59,616 nucleotides of DNA from Bacteroidota bacterium (GTDB lineage Bacteria; Bacteroidota; Ignavibacteria; Ignavibacteriales; Melioribacteraceae), in the NCBI GenBank assembly GCA_023447335.1, contig JAEXOD010000010.1, positions 1 to 59,616 on the forward strand. Reading direction: 5' to 3'. A model generated the notes under the pieces. The model was not told the origin of the DNA. It made no database searches and saw nothing but the letters and a program-made list of their open reading frames with translations. Made by a program: the position numbers and the translations under genes. Positions 32,981 through 41,749 of the stretch are shown in pieces. The first letter of the stretch is position 1. The number at the start of each line of letters is the position of its first letter.

Positions 32981-33989
32981 TTTAATTGCATTTTTCTTCT
33001 TCTATAACACTTTATTTGCCGGAAGCTATCCTAATAAAACAGTAGATAATTTAATTCGTTCAGGTGTGGATTATTTGCTTAATCATAATCATGAAGCAGC
33101 AAGGCATAAGTTTAGTGAATTAAATAGGTTATTCCCTAAAATTCCGTTAGGTAAAATTTATTTGGCAGTAAGTGAAATTGCCAAATCAATAGAGTATTCC
33201 GAAAAATTTAATGAAGATAAAATAGAAAAACTTTTAGATGATGCAAAGGAATTAAGTGATAGTTTATACAGAAAAAATAAGAATGATTTATGGAGCACGT
33301 ATTTTGTAGCTCTTTCAAAAGGGTATGATGCATATTATAAAGGTATGAACGGCGATTATTTTTCAGCTATAACAAACGGAATATCTTCAATAACTTATTA
33401 CGAAAGATGTCTTGAAATAGATTCATTGTTTTATGATTCATATATTGCGTTAGGGACATTTTACTATTGGAAAAGTGCTAAAACAAAAGCACTCACTTGG
33501 TTACCTTTTGTTTCTGATGATAGACCACTTGGTAAAAGATTACTTGAAAAATCAATTTCTAAAGATACATATGGGCATTTTTTGGGTGCTTATAGTTTAG
33601 TATGGATTTATATTGAAAATAACGAATTAAATAGTGCATTAAATTTATGCAAGGAATTATTAAAAGATTATCCTAATAATAGACTATTTAAATTAACTTT
33701 AGCAAGAATTTATACCGAATTTGATAAAACAAAAGCAATAAATATCTACAATGAAGTATTAGAAACAGTGATGGGACTTGATAGAAATAATCATATTACC
33801 GAAATAGAATTAAAGCATAAAATTGCCATGCAATACAATGATTTAGGTAAATATGATAAATCACTGGACTATTGCAAAAATATATTACAAATAAAATTAA
33901 AAGATAAGTATGCAAGGGAGCAATTGGGAACAAGGTTAGATAGAGTAAAAAAATTATATGAGGAATTGCAGGATAAATTAAAAAAATAG
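32955..33989 (+). CDS. Exported TPR-like protein
   Basis: GTG 32955 is chosen because AGGAG at 32944-32948 is 6 bases upstream; an ATG at 32949 is too close to that site. Both starts lie inside upp in another frame. The signal peptide (HSVLYSLIAFFFFYNTLFAG) is followed by helical repeats of TPR type (AARHKFSELNRLFPKIP..., FYDSYIALGTFYYWKSAK..., LNLCKELLKDYPNN..., YDKSLDYCKNILQ...). It is likely a periplasmic scaffold. I find no named family. Confidence 0.72.
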   Translation: MIGHSVLYSLIAFFFFYNTLFAGSYPNKTVDNLIRSGVDYLLNHNHEAARHKFSELNRLFPKIPLGKIYLAVSEIAKSIEYSEKFNEDKIEKLLDDAKELSDSLYRKNKNDLWSTYFVALSKGYDAYYKGMNGDYFSAITNGISSITYYERCLEIDSLFYDSYIALGTFYYWKSAKTKALTWLPFVSDDRPLGKRLLEKSISKDTYGHFLGAYSLVWIYIENNELNSALNLCKELLKDYPNNRLFKLTLARIYTEFDKTKAINIYNEVLETVMGLDRNNHITEIELKHKIAMQYNDLGKYDKSLDYCKNILQIKLKDKYAREQLGTRLDRVKKLYEELQDKLKK

Positions 33990-34043
33990 GTTGATTGTTT
34001 CAGGTTTTTTATTTATCATAAATTTCAAAAAAAATAAAAAAAT

Positions 34044-36227
34044 ATGGCAATTTCTCCGATAAAACAAAAAAAGATGTTAGACGAGTTGCTCGATTCTTGC
34101 CGTGCAAACTTACCAAAAGCAAATATTGATTTAATAACTAAAGCGTTTAATCTTAGTTTTGAATCACATAAAAATGATTCTCGAGAATCGGGAGCACCTT
34201 ATTTTACTCACCCATATGCCGTAGCACGAATAATTGTTGATGAAATTCCGTTGGACGATACTTGTGTAATATCTGCATTGTTGCACGATGTTGTTGAAGA
34301 TACGGACGTAAGTTTGGATTTTATTCAAAAGGAATTTGGTAAAGAAGTAGCTGATATTGTTGACGGTGTTACAAAAATTAGTGGAATTTTTAGAGGTTTG
34401 GAAATTCAAAAAGCTGAAAATTATAGAAAACTTGTAATTTCTATGATTAATGACGTAAGAGTTATTTTAGTTAAATTTGCCGATAGACTAGATAATATGC
34501 GTACTTTGAATTTTTGTTCACCGGAAAAACAGATGCGTGTTGCTACTGAAACAAGGGAAATCTATGCTCCTTTTGCTCATAGACTCGGTTTGGGTCAGTT
34601 AAAATGGGAAATGGAAGATTTAGCTTTTAAATATTTGAATAGAGAAGCATATGATACAATTGCAAGAAAGGTATCTAATACAAGGAGAGATAGAGAAAAC
34701 TATATAGCTAAATTTTGTGCTCCTATTTTAGAAAAATTGAATGAATATAATATTAAATTTTCAGTAGGCGGAAGACCTAAGCATCTTTATAGTATCTACA
34801 AAAAGATGATAAATCAAAATAAAAGTTTTGAAGAAATTTTCGATATTCTTGCAATTAGAATAATTATTGAAAATAATGATGAAGCTTTATGTTTTTTAGC
34901 ATTAGGCTTGGTAAACGGCGTCTATAAAAATGTTCCTGAAAGATTTAAAGACTATATTACCGTACCCAAGAAGAATAATTATAAGTCAATTCATAATACG
35001 GTTGTTGGACCGGAAGGTAAATTGGTTGAAGTACAAATACGAACCAGAGAAATGCACGAAATAGCCGAAAGAGGTATAGCTGCTCATTGGAAGTACAAAG
35101 AAAATATTACAAAAAGCAATGTTGATGTTGAAGGTTGGATTAACTGGGCACGTGATATTTTTGAAACCTCCGGGAAAGTAGATTCTTCTAAAGAAATTAT
35201 AAGTACATTTAAAGTAACATTAAGTCAGGAAGAAATATTTGTTTATACTCCAAAAGGTGATTTAAAACAGCTTCCTGTAAATTCAACCCCGGTTGATTTT
35301 GCTTTTGAAATTCATACTAATATCGGATTACATTGTATCGGAGCAAAAGTAAACGGAAAAATTGTACCATTAGATACTGCCTTAAAAAGTGGTGACCAAG
35401 TAGAAATAATTACATCGAAAAATCAACACCCAAATAGAAGTTGGTTGAGTTTTGTTCAATCCGGAAAAGCAAAATCTCATATTAAAAATTATATAAATAA
35501 AAAAGAAGAGAAATTAGTAGAAGACGGAAAAGAGATCTGGGAAAAAAAGCTTAAAAAGATGAAAAAGACTTTTTCTACTGATGAATTAAACAGGTTAATT
35601 AAAAAGCAAAAATTTAATAATTTTAACGAGTTTTATGCTGCAATTGCATTGGATAAATTCAAAATTGACGATTATTTTAACGAAGAAGAAGAAGAAATAA
35701 ACAAATCTAGTGTACCGGATTTTGAATTTGAAGATTTTGCAAAAATAACAAGAACAGATGTAGGAGGCGTATTAATTGAAGGTGATGTACGCGGGGTAAA
35801 CTATTCTTATGCAAAGTGTTGTAATCCGATACCCGGAGATCCTATAGTTGGATTTATTACAACCGGTGACGGAATAAAAATTCATAGAAAGAATTGTGAA
35901 AACGTTGTAGAATTGGGAAAAAAATACCATGATAAATTTATTAGAGCCGATTGGTCAAAAACCATTCAACAAAGTTTTGTTGCAGCAATATCAATTAAGG
36001 GAGAAGATTCAGCCGGTTTATTAAATACTATTACTAATAATATCAATTCGTATAAAAACACAAATATTAAGGGCATAAATATGAACACGGAAAGAAGCCA
36101 CTTTAGCGGTATTATTTCTGTTTATATACAAGATTTAGAGCATCTTAATAGATTGATTGAAAGATTAAAAAAAATTCACGGGATTTATTCAGTTGAAAGA
36201 TTTGAATCTTCGGAAAAAGAAAAATGA
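34044..36227 (+). CDS. Bifunctional (p)ppGpp synthetase/hydrolase, Rel/SpoT family
   Basis: The 727-residue protein has the hydrolase HD domain (YFTHPYAVAR with His56, LLHDVVEDTD with His81-Asp82, FADRLDNMRTL), the synthetase domain (HLYSIYKKM, RFKD at about 299-302, EVQIRT), a TGS domain (VYTPKGDLKQLP, about 392-455), a Cys-rich linker (KCCNPIPGDP, about 590), and a C-terminal ACT domain. RFKD is the form of the RxKD loop found in enzymes that both make and break (p)ppGpp. It sets the stringent response. Its stop overlaps yqgF (ATGA). Confidence 0.93.
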   Translation: MAISPIKQKKMLDELLDSCRANLPKANIDLITKAFNLSFESHKNDSRESGAPYFTHPYAVARIIVDEIPLDDTCVISALLHDVVEDTDVSLDFIQKEFGKEVADIVDGVTKISGIFRGLEIQKAENYRKLVISMINDVRVILVKFADRLDNMRTLNFCSPEKQMRVATETREIYAPFAHRLGLGQLKWEMEDLAFKYLNREAYDTIARKVSNTRRDRENYIAKFCAPILEKLNEYNIKFSVGGRPKHLYSIYKKMINQNKSFEEIFDILAIRIIIENNDEALCFLALGLVNGVYKNVPERFKDYITVPKKNNYKSIHNTVVGPEGKLVEVQIRTREMHEIAERGIAAHWKYKENITKSNVDVEGWINWARDIFETSGKVDSSKEIISTFKVTLSQEEIFVYTPKGDLKQLPVNSTPVDFAFEIHTNIGLHCIGAKVNGKIVPLDTALKSGDQVEIITSKNQHPNRSWLSFVQSGKAKSHIKNYINKKEEKLVEDGKEIWEKKLKKMKKTFSTDELNRLIKKQKFNNFNEFYAAIALDKFKIDDYFNEEEEEINKSSVPDFEFEDFAKITRTDVGGVLIEGDVRGVNYSYAKCCNPIPGDPIVGFITTGDGIKIHRKNCENVVELGKKYHDKFIRADWSKTIQQSFVAAISIKGEDSAGLLNTITNNINSYKNTNIKGINMNTERSHFSGIISVYIQDLEHLNRLIERLKKIHGIYSVERFESSEKEK

Positions 36228-36655
36228 GCATAGAGAATAAACGAATATTGGGAATAGATTATGGTGATAAGCGCATTGGAATAGCAGTAACAGATCCTTT
36301 AAGAATATTCGTTTATCCATTAACCACATTAATAAATGACGTTAAAATCTTTGAAAATATTGAAAGGATCATAATAGATTATAATATTGAAACTATTATT
36401 ATAGGTTATCCTTATAAAGATGACGGAAGTAAATGGCAAGTAACAGAAAATATAGAAAAATTTGCAGAAGAATTAAAAAATAAGTACACACTAAAAATAG
36501 AATTTTATGATGAAAGATATAGTAGCGAAATCGCAAAAAACAGGGTGCTACAATCAACATCAAAGCGGAGCAAGAGACGCGAGAAAGGGATTATTGATAG
36601 AAATGCGGCAGCAATAATATTAGAAGATTATATGAAAGAGAAGAATCTTATATAA
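36224..36655 (+). CDS. yqgF: YqgF/RuvX-type Holliday-junction resolvase-like nuclease
   Basis: The 143 residues have the RNase-H-like fold with LGIDYGDKRIGIAVTDP, where the first Asp is catalytic, IIIGYPYKDDGS, and FYDERYSSEIAKNRV, and end with DRNAAAIILEDYM, which carries the last acidic residue. The family processes the 5' end of 16S rRNA and may resolve junctions. It starts within the Rel stop codon. Confidence 0.9.
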   Translation: MSIENKRILGIDYGDKRIGIAVTDPLRIFVYPLTTLINDVKIFENIERIIIDYNIETIIIGYPYKDDGSKWQVTENIEKFAEELKNKYTLKIEFYDERYSSEIAKNRVLQSTSKRSKRREKGIIDRNAAAIILEDYMKEKNLI

Positions 36656-36680
36656 AAATTAATTTTATTAAATAAACTAT

Positions 36681-36711
36681 TTGACATTTTTAAAATATTC
36701 AGTTATTTTAG
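36681..36711 (+). promoter_or_regulatory. Promoter of the BMC shell genes
   Basis: TTGACA (36681-36686), 17 bases, then TATTTT (36704-36709, within TATTTTAG) makes a good sigma70-like promoter 35 bases before ATG 36745. The same DNA also fits the Bacteroidota TTG-N20-TAnnTT form. A GGGAG ribosome site (36733-36737) follows. It is the clearest promoter in the window, so the shell genes are probably well expressed and independent of yqgF. Confidence 0.55.
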
Positions 36712-36744
36712 TTAAGAAATAATCTAGAAAATGGGAGCATATTT

Positions 36745-37029
36745 ATGACATTAGATGCACTTGGAATGATTGAAACCAAAGGTTTAGTCGGTGCAATTGA
36801 AGCTGCCGATGCTATGGTAAAAGCAGCAAAAGTAGAATTAATAGGAAAAGAAACAATTGGCGGTGGTTATGTAACCGTTATGGTACGCGGAGATGTAGGT
36901 GCAGTAAAAGCTGCTACAGATGCCGGTGCTGCTGCAGCACAAAGAGTAGGTGAATTGGTATCTGTTCATGTAATACCACGTCCTCATACAGATGTTGAAT
37001 TAATTCTTCCTAAAAGACCCAAACAATAA
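36745..37029 (+). CDS. Bacterial microcompartment shell protein (BMC-H, PduA/EutM/CcmK type)
   Basis: The 94-residue protein is a canonical single BMC domain: ALGMIETKGLVGAIEAADAM, AAKVELIGKE, the pore loop TIGGGYVTVMVRGDVGAV (IGGG at 38-41), DAGAAAAQRVGELVSVHVIPRPH. Six copies form the flat hexagonal tile of carboxysome or metabolosome shells, with the Gly-rich loop lining the central pore. It starts a two-gene unit and its stop overlaps the next BMC gene (TAATG). No cargo enzyme, pentamer (EutN/CcmL) or trimer gene is in the window. Confidence 0.95.
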   Translation: MTLDALGMIETKGLVGAIEAADAMVKAAKVELIGKETIGGGYVTVMVRGDVGAVKAATDAGAAAAQRVGELVSVHVIPRPHTDVELILPKRPKQ

Positions 37030-38111
37030 TGCAGTTAGCTTTAGGATTAATTGAGACAAAAGGCTTAATTGGTGCGATAGAGGCTGCCGATGCTATGCTT
37101 AAGGCAGCCAATGTATCTCTCTCAAAAAAAGAAAAGATAACCGCTGCTATGGTTACTGTAGAGGTTACGGGGGAAGTCGCAGCCGTAAGAGCTGCGGTTG
37201 ATGCCGGAGCTGCTGCAGCCCAAAGAGTTGGTCAATTAATTTCTGTTCATGTTATTCCGAGACCTGATGATCAGTTGGAACCATTTATCACTACTCAACC
37301 TGAAAAAGTTGAAAGCCCCAAAAAGGCTAGAAAACGTAAAGATATAGGTATGGAATCAATTTTTGATTTCGGAACTGATGAAAGCGATGAGGAAGTTGAA
37401 ACTGTAAGTTTTGAATTTGAACCTTTAACCGATTTAAATGCTTTAACTGAAGATATTGAAGAAGTCAATGAGATTGAAGCAGTTGAATTTTCTGAATCTG
37501 ACGTAAATTTAAAAGAATCTGAGGAATTTGCAGAAGTTCCTGAAAGTGCTACAAATTCTTTCATTGAAAGTGAAATATTAGATGTTAATGACGGGATTGC
37601 TACTTTTGAGGAGATTAATGAAATATCAGAAGAAGCTGTTTTAGTAAATGATCTAGACTCATCTGACTTACAAAAAGAAATAGTTAATTCGCTTGTTTCT
37701 GAAGAAGTAAAAATAATTGAGATTGAAGAAGATACAACTAACAAAACTGAAATAATTGATATAGTAGAGACCGGAACTATTAGTGAAGCTGAAGAAGTTG
37801 AAACTAATAACTCTGGTGAATTTTCCTCTCAAACTGATCTTGAAACTGTGATTGAAAATTCTGTCGAAAATGTAAATGCAAAAAAAGATAATAATGCCGA
37901 AAATTTAGAAATAGATAAACATATTGAAACGATTATTTTAAACGAAATAGATATTAAAGTACTTAATGAAGATTATTCGGCTGAAAATGTTCATCTTTTG
38001 CGTATTAGAGCACGTAAGCTTTCCGATTTCCCTATAAAAGGAAGAAAATTGGCAAGTGCGGGGCGTTCTATATTATTATATTGTTTTGACCAATTAAAGA
38101 AAAAGATTTAG
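37029..38111 (+). CDS. BMC-H shell protein with ~200-residue acidic tail and basic C-terminal module
   Basis: Residues 1-86 are a BMC domain close to the previous gene product (LGLIETKGLIGAIEAADAM, VHVIPRPD), but the pore loop reads ITAA (37-40) instead of IGGG. A basic patch KKARKRK follows (98-104), then a low-complexity region rich in Glu, Asp, Ser and Thr (about 115-307) that should be disordered. The last about 50 residues form a separate basic helical module (LLRIRARKLSDFPIKGRKL, LLYCFDQLKKKI) resembling short SAP/Rho-N-like modules I recall from some BMC shell proteins. Total length 360 aa against about 95 for the family. The tail could link the shell to cargo, DNA, membrane or a positioning system. 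The start overlaps the previous stop. Confidence 0.9.
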   Translation: MQLALGLIETKGLIGAIEAADAMLKAANVSLSKKEKITAAMVTVEVTGEVAAVRAAVDAGAAAAQRVGQLISVHVIPRPDDQLEPFITTQPEKVESPKKARKRKDIGMESIFDFGTDESDEEVETVSFEFEPLTDLNALTEDIEEVNEIEAVEFSESDVNLKESEEFAEVPESATNSFIESEILDVNDGIATFEEINEISEEAVLVNDLDSSDLQKEIVNSLVSEEVKIIEIEEDTTNKTEIIDIVETGTISEAEEVETNNSGEFSSQTDLETVIENSVENVNAKKDNNAENLEIDKHIETIILNEIDIKVLNEDYSAENVHLLRIRARKLSDFPIKGRKLASAGRSILLYCFDQLKKKI

Positions 38112-38211
38112 ATTGATCTAAATTTTATATAGTATTTTTTATATATTTATATGTTCAAAATTATTGAATACAATAAAAAATATTAGAAATTTTTAGTTCA
38201 ATCTTTTTTTT
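38110..38211 (+). terminator. Long-loop inverted repeat with T-run after the BMC genes
   Basis: AGATTGATCTAAA (38110-38122) and TTTAGTTCAATCT (38192-38204) pair at 12 of 13 positions across a 69-base loop, and seven T follow. It may be a terminator for the BMC unit. The T-run ends only 7 bases before the ybbR-like ATG, so it could also be a leader structure. Confidence 0.4.
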
Positions 38212-38217
38212 ATATAT

Positions 38218-39129
38218 ATGAAAAATAAAGTTATAACAATAATACTAATTACTATCTTCTCTATCATTCTATGGGGTGCAATATCCTTGAATGAGGAGTA
38301 TTTTACTGGAATAAAGATGCCGGTGAAATTTTTATATTCGGCTGATAGTAACGCAGTTAGTAAAGTTAGTATTGAAGAGGTAACATTAAATATTAAGGGG
38401 CAGGGATGGCAATTAGCAAAATTGGTTTTAACTGACGATTTAGGATTTTTTATAAGAACCCATAATAGATACGGCAAACAAGAAGTATCTCTAAAATCTG
38501 AATTAGAAAATAATTCATGGTTTTCAACAAACCTTCAAATTATGGAAATCATTCCCGATAGAATCTCATTCTTTGTTGAGCATGCTGCGTCAAAAAGAGT
38601 AAAAATTATTCCAAATTTGAAATTAACGTTTTCGGATGGATTTATTCAGACAGATAGTATAAGATTATCAAAAGATTCTGTTACAATCTATGGTCCTTCA
38701 AGTGAGATAAATAAAATTCAATTTGTAAAAACAAAATATTACGAGTTTACGGAATTGGATAAGAAAATTAGAGAAAGAATTGAGTTAGAGCCACAAAAAT
38801 TATTTGGTTATAAGTTTAATAGCATAAATGTAACAATTGATGTTCAAAAGGTTGTTGATAAAACTTTTGAAAAGATAATTGTTGAACCGATTGATGTGCC
38901 TGAAAATTATGTGCTACAATTAATTCCGCATGAAATTAACTTAAGATTACGAGGCGGACTGAATGTGCTCAGCAAGATGTCCGGAGAAGAAATAAAAGTA
39001 TTTGTGAAATTTAACGATGCATTTAATGACACATTAGGTTATTTGATACCAGATGTTAATATTCCTCCATATACACAAATTATAGAAACTGAACCACAAA
39101 AAATTGAATATATAATTAAACAACGGTAA
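38218..39129 (+). CDS. YbbR/CdaR-like domain protein
   Basis: The 303-residue protein has one N-terminal membrane helix (KVITIILITIFSIILWGAI) and then YbbR-like beta domains outside the membrane (MPVKFLYSADSN, VTLNIKGQGWQL, LKLTFSDGFIQTDSIRLSKDSVTIYGPSSEINK). YbbR repeats in other phyla regulate a diadenylate cyclase (CdaA); no such gene is in the window. In Bacteroidota-type genomes a gene of this kind often lies near tmk or ctpA, as here. No ribosome site is visible before the ATG. Confidence 0.78.
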   Translation: MKNKVITIILITIFSIILWGAISLNEEYFTGIKMPVKFLYSADSNAVSKVSIEEVTLNIKGQGWQLAKLVLTDDLGFFIRTHNRYGKQEVSLKSELENNSWFSTNLQIMEIIPDRISFFVEHAASKRVKIIPNLKLTFSDGFIQTDSIRLSKDSVTIYGPSSEINKIQFVKTKYYEFTELDKKIRERIELEPQKLFGYKFNSINVTIDVQKVVDKTFEKIIVEPIDVPENYVLQLIPHEINLRLRGGLNVLSKMSGEEIKVFVKFNDAFNDTLGYLIPDVNIPPYTQIIETEPQKIEYIIKQR

Positions 39130-39131
39130 AT

Positions 39132-39758
39132 ATGTTTATCACTTTTGAAGGACTAGATTTTTGCGGAAAAAGTACGCAAGTAAAGTTACTTATAGAATAT
39201 TTGGAAAAAAAAGGGAATAAAATAGTTCTTTTGAGAGAGCCCGGCGGTACTGTTATCTCAGAAAAAATAAGAGATATTTTATTAGATAAAAAAAATTTAG
39301 AAATGTGTACAGAGACAGAATTATTACTTTTTTATGCAAGTCGTGCGCAATTGATAGATGAAAAAATATTACCGGAACTTAAATTAGGTAAAATTGTAAT
39401 AAGTGATAGGTTCTTTGATTCAAGTACTGCTTACCAAGGATACGGTAGAGGTTTATCTGTTGATTTTATTAATGAACTTAATAATTTCGTTGTAGGTAAA
39501 GCTATTCCGGATATTACATTCTTTTTAGATCTCTCAATTAATGAAATTGAAAAACGAAAGCTATTATTTAAAAAAGAAAATTTAGATAGAATAGAAAGCT
39601 CTGTAATTGACTTTTGGCATAAAGTACGAGAGGGGTATTTAGATATTGCTAAAAAAGAAAGTCGTTTTTTTATCATTGATGCCTCTCGTACAATTGAAGA
39701 AATCCACCTAGAGATAATAACTAAAATAAATAGTTTGCAGAAAGAGGATCCTAAATGA
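39132..39758 (+). CDS. tmk: Thymidylate kinase
   Basis: The 208 residues begin with the P-loop FEGLDFCGKSTQ, then REPGGT, the substrate segment DRFFDSSTAYQGYGRG, and TFFLDLSINE. The enzyme phosphorylates dTMP to dTDP. The gene follows ybbR by two bases and its stop overlaps the protease gene (ATGA at 39755-39758). Confidence 0.93.
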   Translation: MFITFEGLDFCGKSTQVKLLIEYLEKKGNKIVLLREPGGTVISEKIRDILLDKKNLEMCTETELLLFYASRAQLIDEKILPELKLGKIVISDRFFDSSTAYQGYGRGLSVDFINELNNFVVGKAIPDITFFLDLSINEIEKRKLLFKKENLDRIESSVIDFWHKVREGYLDIAKKESRFFIIDASRTIEEIHLEIITKINSLQKEDPK

Positions 39759-41377
39759 AAAAAATAAATCAAAAATTCTTCATAATTCCGATTATATTTA
39801 TTCTTTTTACCGGTTTTTTTAGGGCTGATGATGAATTTTATTTTAAACTTTCTAAAAGTATTGATTTATTCGGTGAAGTATATAAGTATATAGCAACTTC
39901 TTACGTTGATGAGATTGATCCAGAAGAATTGATGACAGAAGGGTTGGACGGAATGCTCTCCGGACTAGATCCGTATACTGTATTTATTGAACAGGATGAA
40001 AAAGGGGAAATTGATTTAATAACAAAAGGAAAATATGGTGGAATAGGAGCGACTTTTGGAATAAAAAACGATAAGATTACTATTGTTGAAGTTTTTGACG
40101 GTTACTCTGCTCAAAGGCAAGGTTTACATATTGGTGATATAATTACAAAAATTAATGACGAAGAAATAAATAAAGATAATTATGACAAGATGAGTAAACA
40201 AATTAAAGGAGAACCCGGTACCCTTGTTAAATTAACAATTAGTAGAGAAGGCATTGAAGAAGAACTAAACTTTACACTTGTAAGAGAAGAAATAGAGATT
40301 AAAAATGTAACATATTCCGGATTAATTGGAGAAAATAAAGAAATCGGTTATATAAAACTAACCGGGTTTTCAATGAGTGCAGGTGATGAAGTAAAGAAAG
40401 CAATTTTGGATATGAAAAATAAAAGCAAATTAAAAGGAATGATATTAGATTTAAGAGGAAATCCCGGTGGTTTGCTTGAAGCTGCTATTGACGTTTCTGA
40501 AAAATTTTTGCGAAAAGGAGATTTGATTGTTTCTGTAAAAGGACGTGATTCATTAAACGATAAATCATATTATAGTAAAGAAGAGCCGGTTGCCGGTGAA
40601 ATTAAATTAATAGTACTTGTTGATAATTTTTCTGCTAGTGCCAGCGAAATTGTTGCGGGTGCAATGCAAGATCACGATAGAGGAATAATTTTAGGTACTC
40701 AATCGTTTGGAAAAGGGCTTGTTCAAACAATTCTTCCGTTACCTTATAACACTTCGGTTAAGGTTACAACTGCAAGATACTTTACTCCAAGCGGAAGATG
40801 TATTCAGAGAATTGACTACAGTAAAGATGCTAAGAAGAAGAATAGAAGCTTGGAATACAAAACTGATAATAAACGCATTGTTTTTTCTGCCGGCGGAATA
40901 AAGCCAGACACAATAGTAGAAAGAGAAAGTAATTCAAAAATGTTGAAAAATTTAATGGCTCAAGGTGTCTTCTTTAATTTTGCAAATTTTGTTTACAATA
41001 CTGAAAAAATCGATAAATACAATGATGATAAAGAATTATTTAAGGTTTTTTGTGATTATATTCAAAAAGAAAAAGTTGATTATAAAAGTGAAATTGAAAA
41101 CTCATTAAAAGAATTAAAGAAAACACTTTCTCAAGATAATTCAAACGACGAGTTTAAAACAAAACTTAACGAATTAATTAAACTTTCGGAATTGATGAAG
41201 AAAGATGAACTTAATAAAAATTTTAATTTAATAATAGCAAAAATTAAAGAAGAATTTGCTTGGAGGATTAAAGGAAAAGAAGCACGTATAGAAGAAGCTT
41301 TTAAGTCCGATAAGCAGATTGAAGTATCGATAGATTTATTTAATAAAAATGGTGTTTTTAACAGCTTATTAAATTAA
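39755..41377 (+). CDS. ctpA: C-terminal processing protease, S41 family
   Basis: The 540 residues contain a signal-anchor, a PDZ domain (about 90-175: GGIGATFGIKNDKITIVEVFDGYSA, GDIITKINDEEI), and the S41 core: MILDLRGNPGGLLEAAIDVS, DNFSASASEIVAGAM (Ser293-Ser297) and GTQSFGKGLVQ (Lys320). Ser295 and Lys320 lie 25 residues apart, as in the known Ser/Lys dyad of E. coli Tsp. A helical C-terminal extension of about 130 residues follows. It cuts proteins at their C-termini in the periplasm. Confidence 0.92.
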   Translation: MKKINQKFFIIPIIFILFTGFFRADDEFYFKLSKSIDLFGEVYKYIATSYVDEIDPEELMTEGLDGMLSGLDPYTVFIEQDEKGEIDLITKGKYGGIGATFGIKNDKITIVEVFDGYSAQRQGLHIGDIITKINDEEINKDNYDKMSKQIKGEPGTLVKLTISREGIEEELNFTLVREEIEIKNVTYSGLIGENKEIGYIKLTGFSMSAGDEVKKAILDMKNKSKLKGMILDLRGNPGGLLEAAIDVSEKFLRKGDLIVSVKGRDSLNDKSYYSKEEPVAGEIKLIVLVDNFSASASEIVAGAMQDHDRGIILGTQSFGKGLVQTILPLPYNTSVKVTTARYFTPSGRCIQRIDYSKDAKKKNRSLEYKTDNKRIVFSAGGIKPDTIVERESNSKMLKNLMAQGVFFNFANFVYNTEKIDKYNDDKELFKVFCDYIQKEKVDYKSEIENSLKELKKTLSQDNSNDEFKTKLNELIKLSELMKKDELNKNFNLIIAKIKEEFAWRIKGKEARIEEAFKSDKQIEVSIDLFNKNGVFNSLLN

Positions 41378-41404
41378 AATCGTTGTTCGACAATATTAAT
41401 TTGT

Positions 41405-41412
41405 TATTTTAG
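41405..41412 (+). promoter_or_regulatory. Candidate -7 element TATTTTAG
   Basis: TATTTTAG lies 22 bases before ATG 41434 and is shared, as TTATTTTAGT, with the BMC promoter (36703-36712) and the propeller gene (2863-2872). A weak TCGACA at 41387 is only 12 bases upstream, too close to be a normal -35. Confidence 0.35.
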
Positions 41413-41433
41413 TGTAACTAAATTTTAAGAATT

Positions 41434-41724
41434 ATGAAAGAACTAAAAATAATTTATTCTATTAATCCGGTATTTAAGAAGTGTCCTGAATGTGGAGCTC
41501 CCGGAACCCTACACCGATCACGAGCTCGTACTTTTTTTGAACAAATGTTGAAAAAAGTTAGTTTTTATAATATTTATAGATGTAAAAATTGTGGATGGAG
41601 AGGTTATTTATCTACTTTAACAATTACGAAAAGCTCTATTACTAATTTATTTATTTATACAGTTTTAGTTTTGGTCTCTGCATTTGTAATCCGTTTTGTT
41701 TTGACAAAATTTTTGCTTAAATAG
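41434..41724 (+). CDS. Small membrane protein with zinc ribbon
   Basis: The 96-residue protein has two CxxC pairs, C17-P-E-C20 and C50-K-N-C53, spaced as in a zinc ribbon, followed by one C-terminal membrane helix (about 72-92, LFIYTVLVLVSAFVIRFVL). The basic segment HRSRARTFFEQMLKK lies between the pairs. No function is known to me; such ribbons often bind RNA, DNA or protein at the membrane. It precedes the MgtC-family gene by 25 bases. Confidence 0.72.
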   Translation: MKELKIIYSINPVFKKCPECGAPGTLHRSRARTFFEQMLKKVSFYNIYRCKNCGWRGYLSTLTITKSSITNLFIYTVLVLVSAFVIRFVLTKFLLK

Positions 41725-41749
41725 GACATAATAATATTAAAGGTGGCTT

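Noticed and set aside
37295..37744. 149-codon frame on the minus strand inside the tailed BMC gene
   Set aside because: It is the antisense image of Glu/Asp/Ser-rich low-complexity codons, has no ribosome site, and has no recognisable domain.
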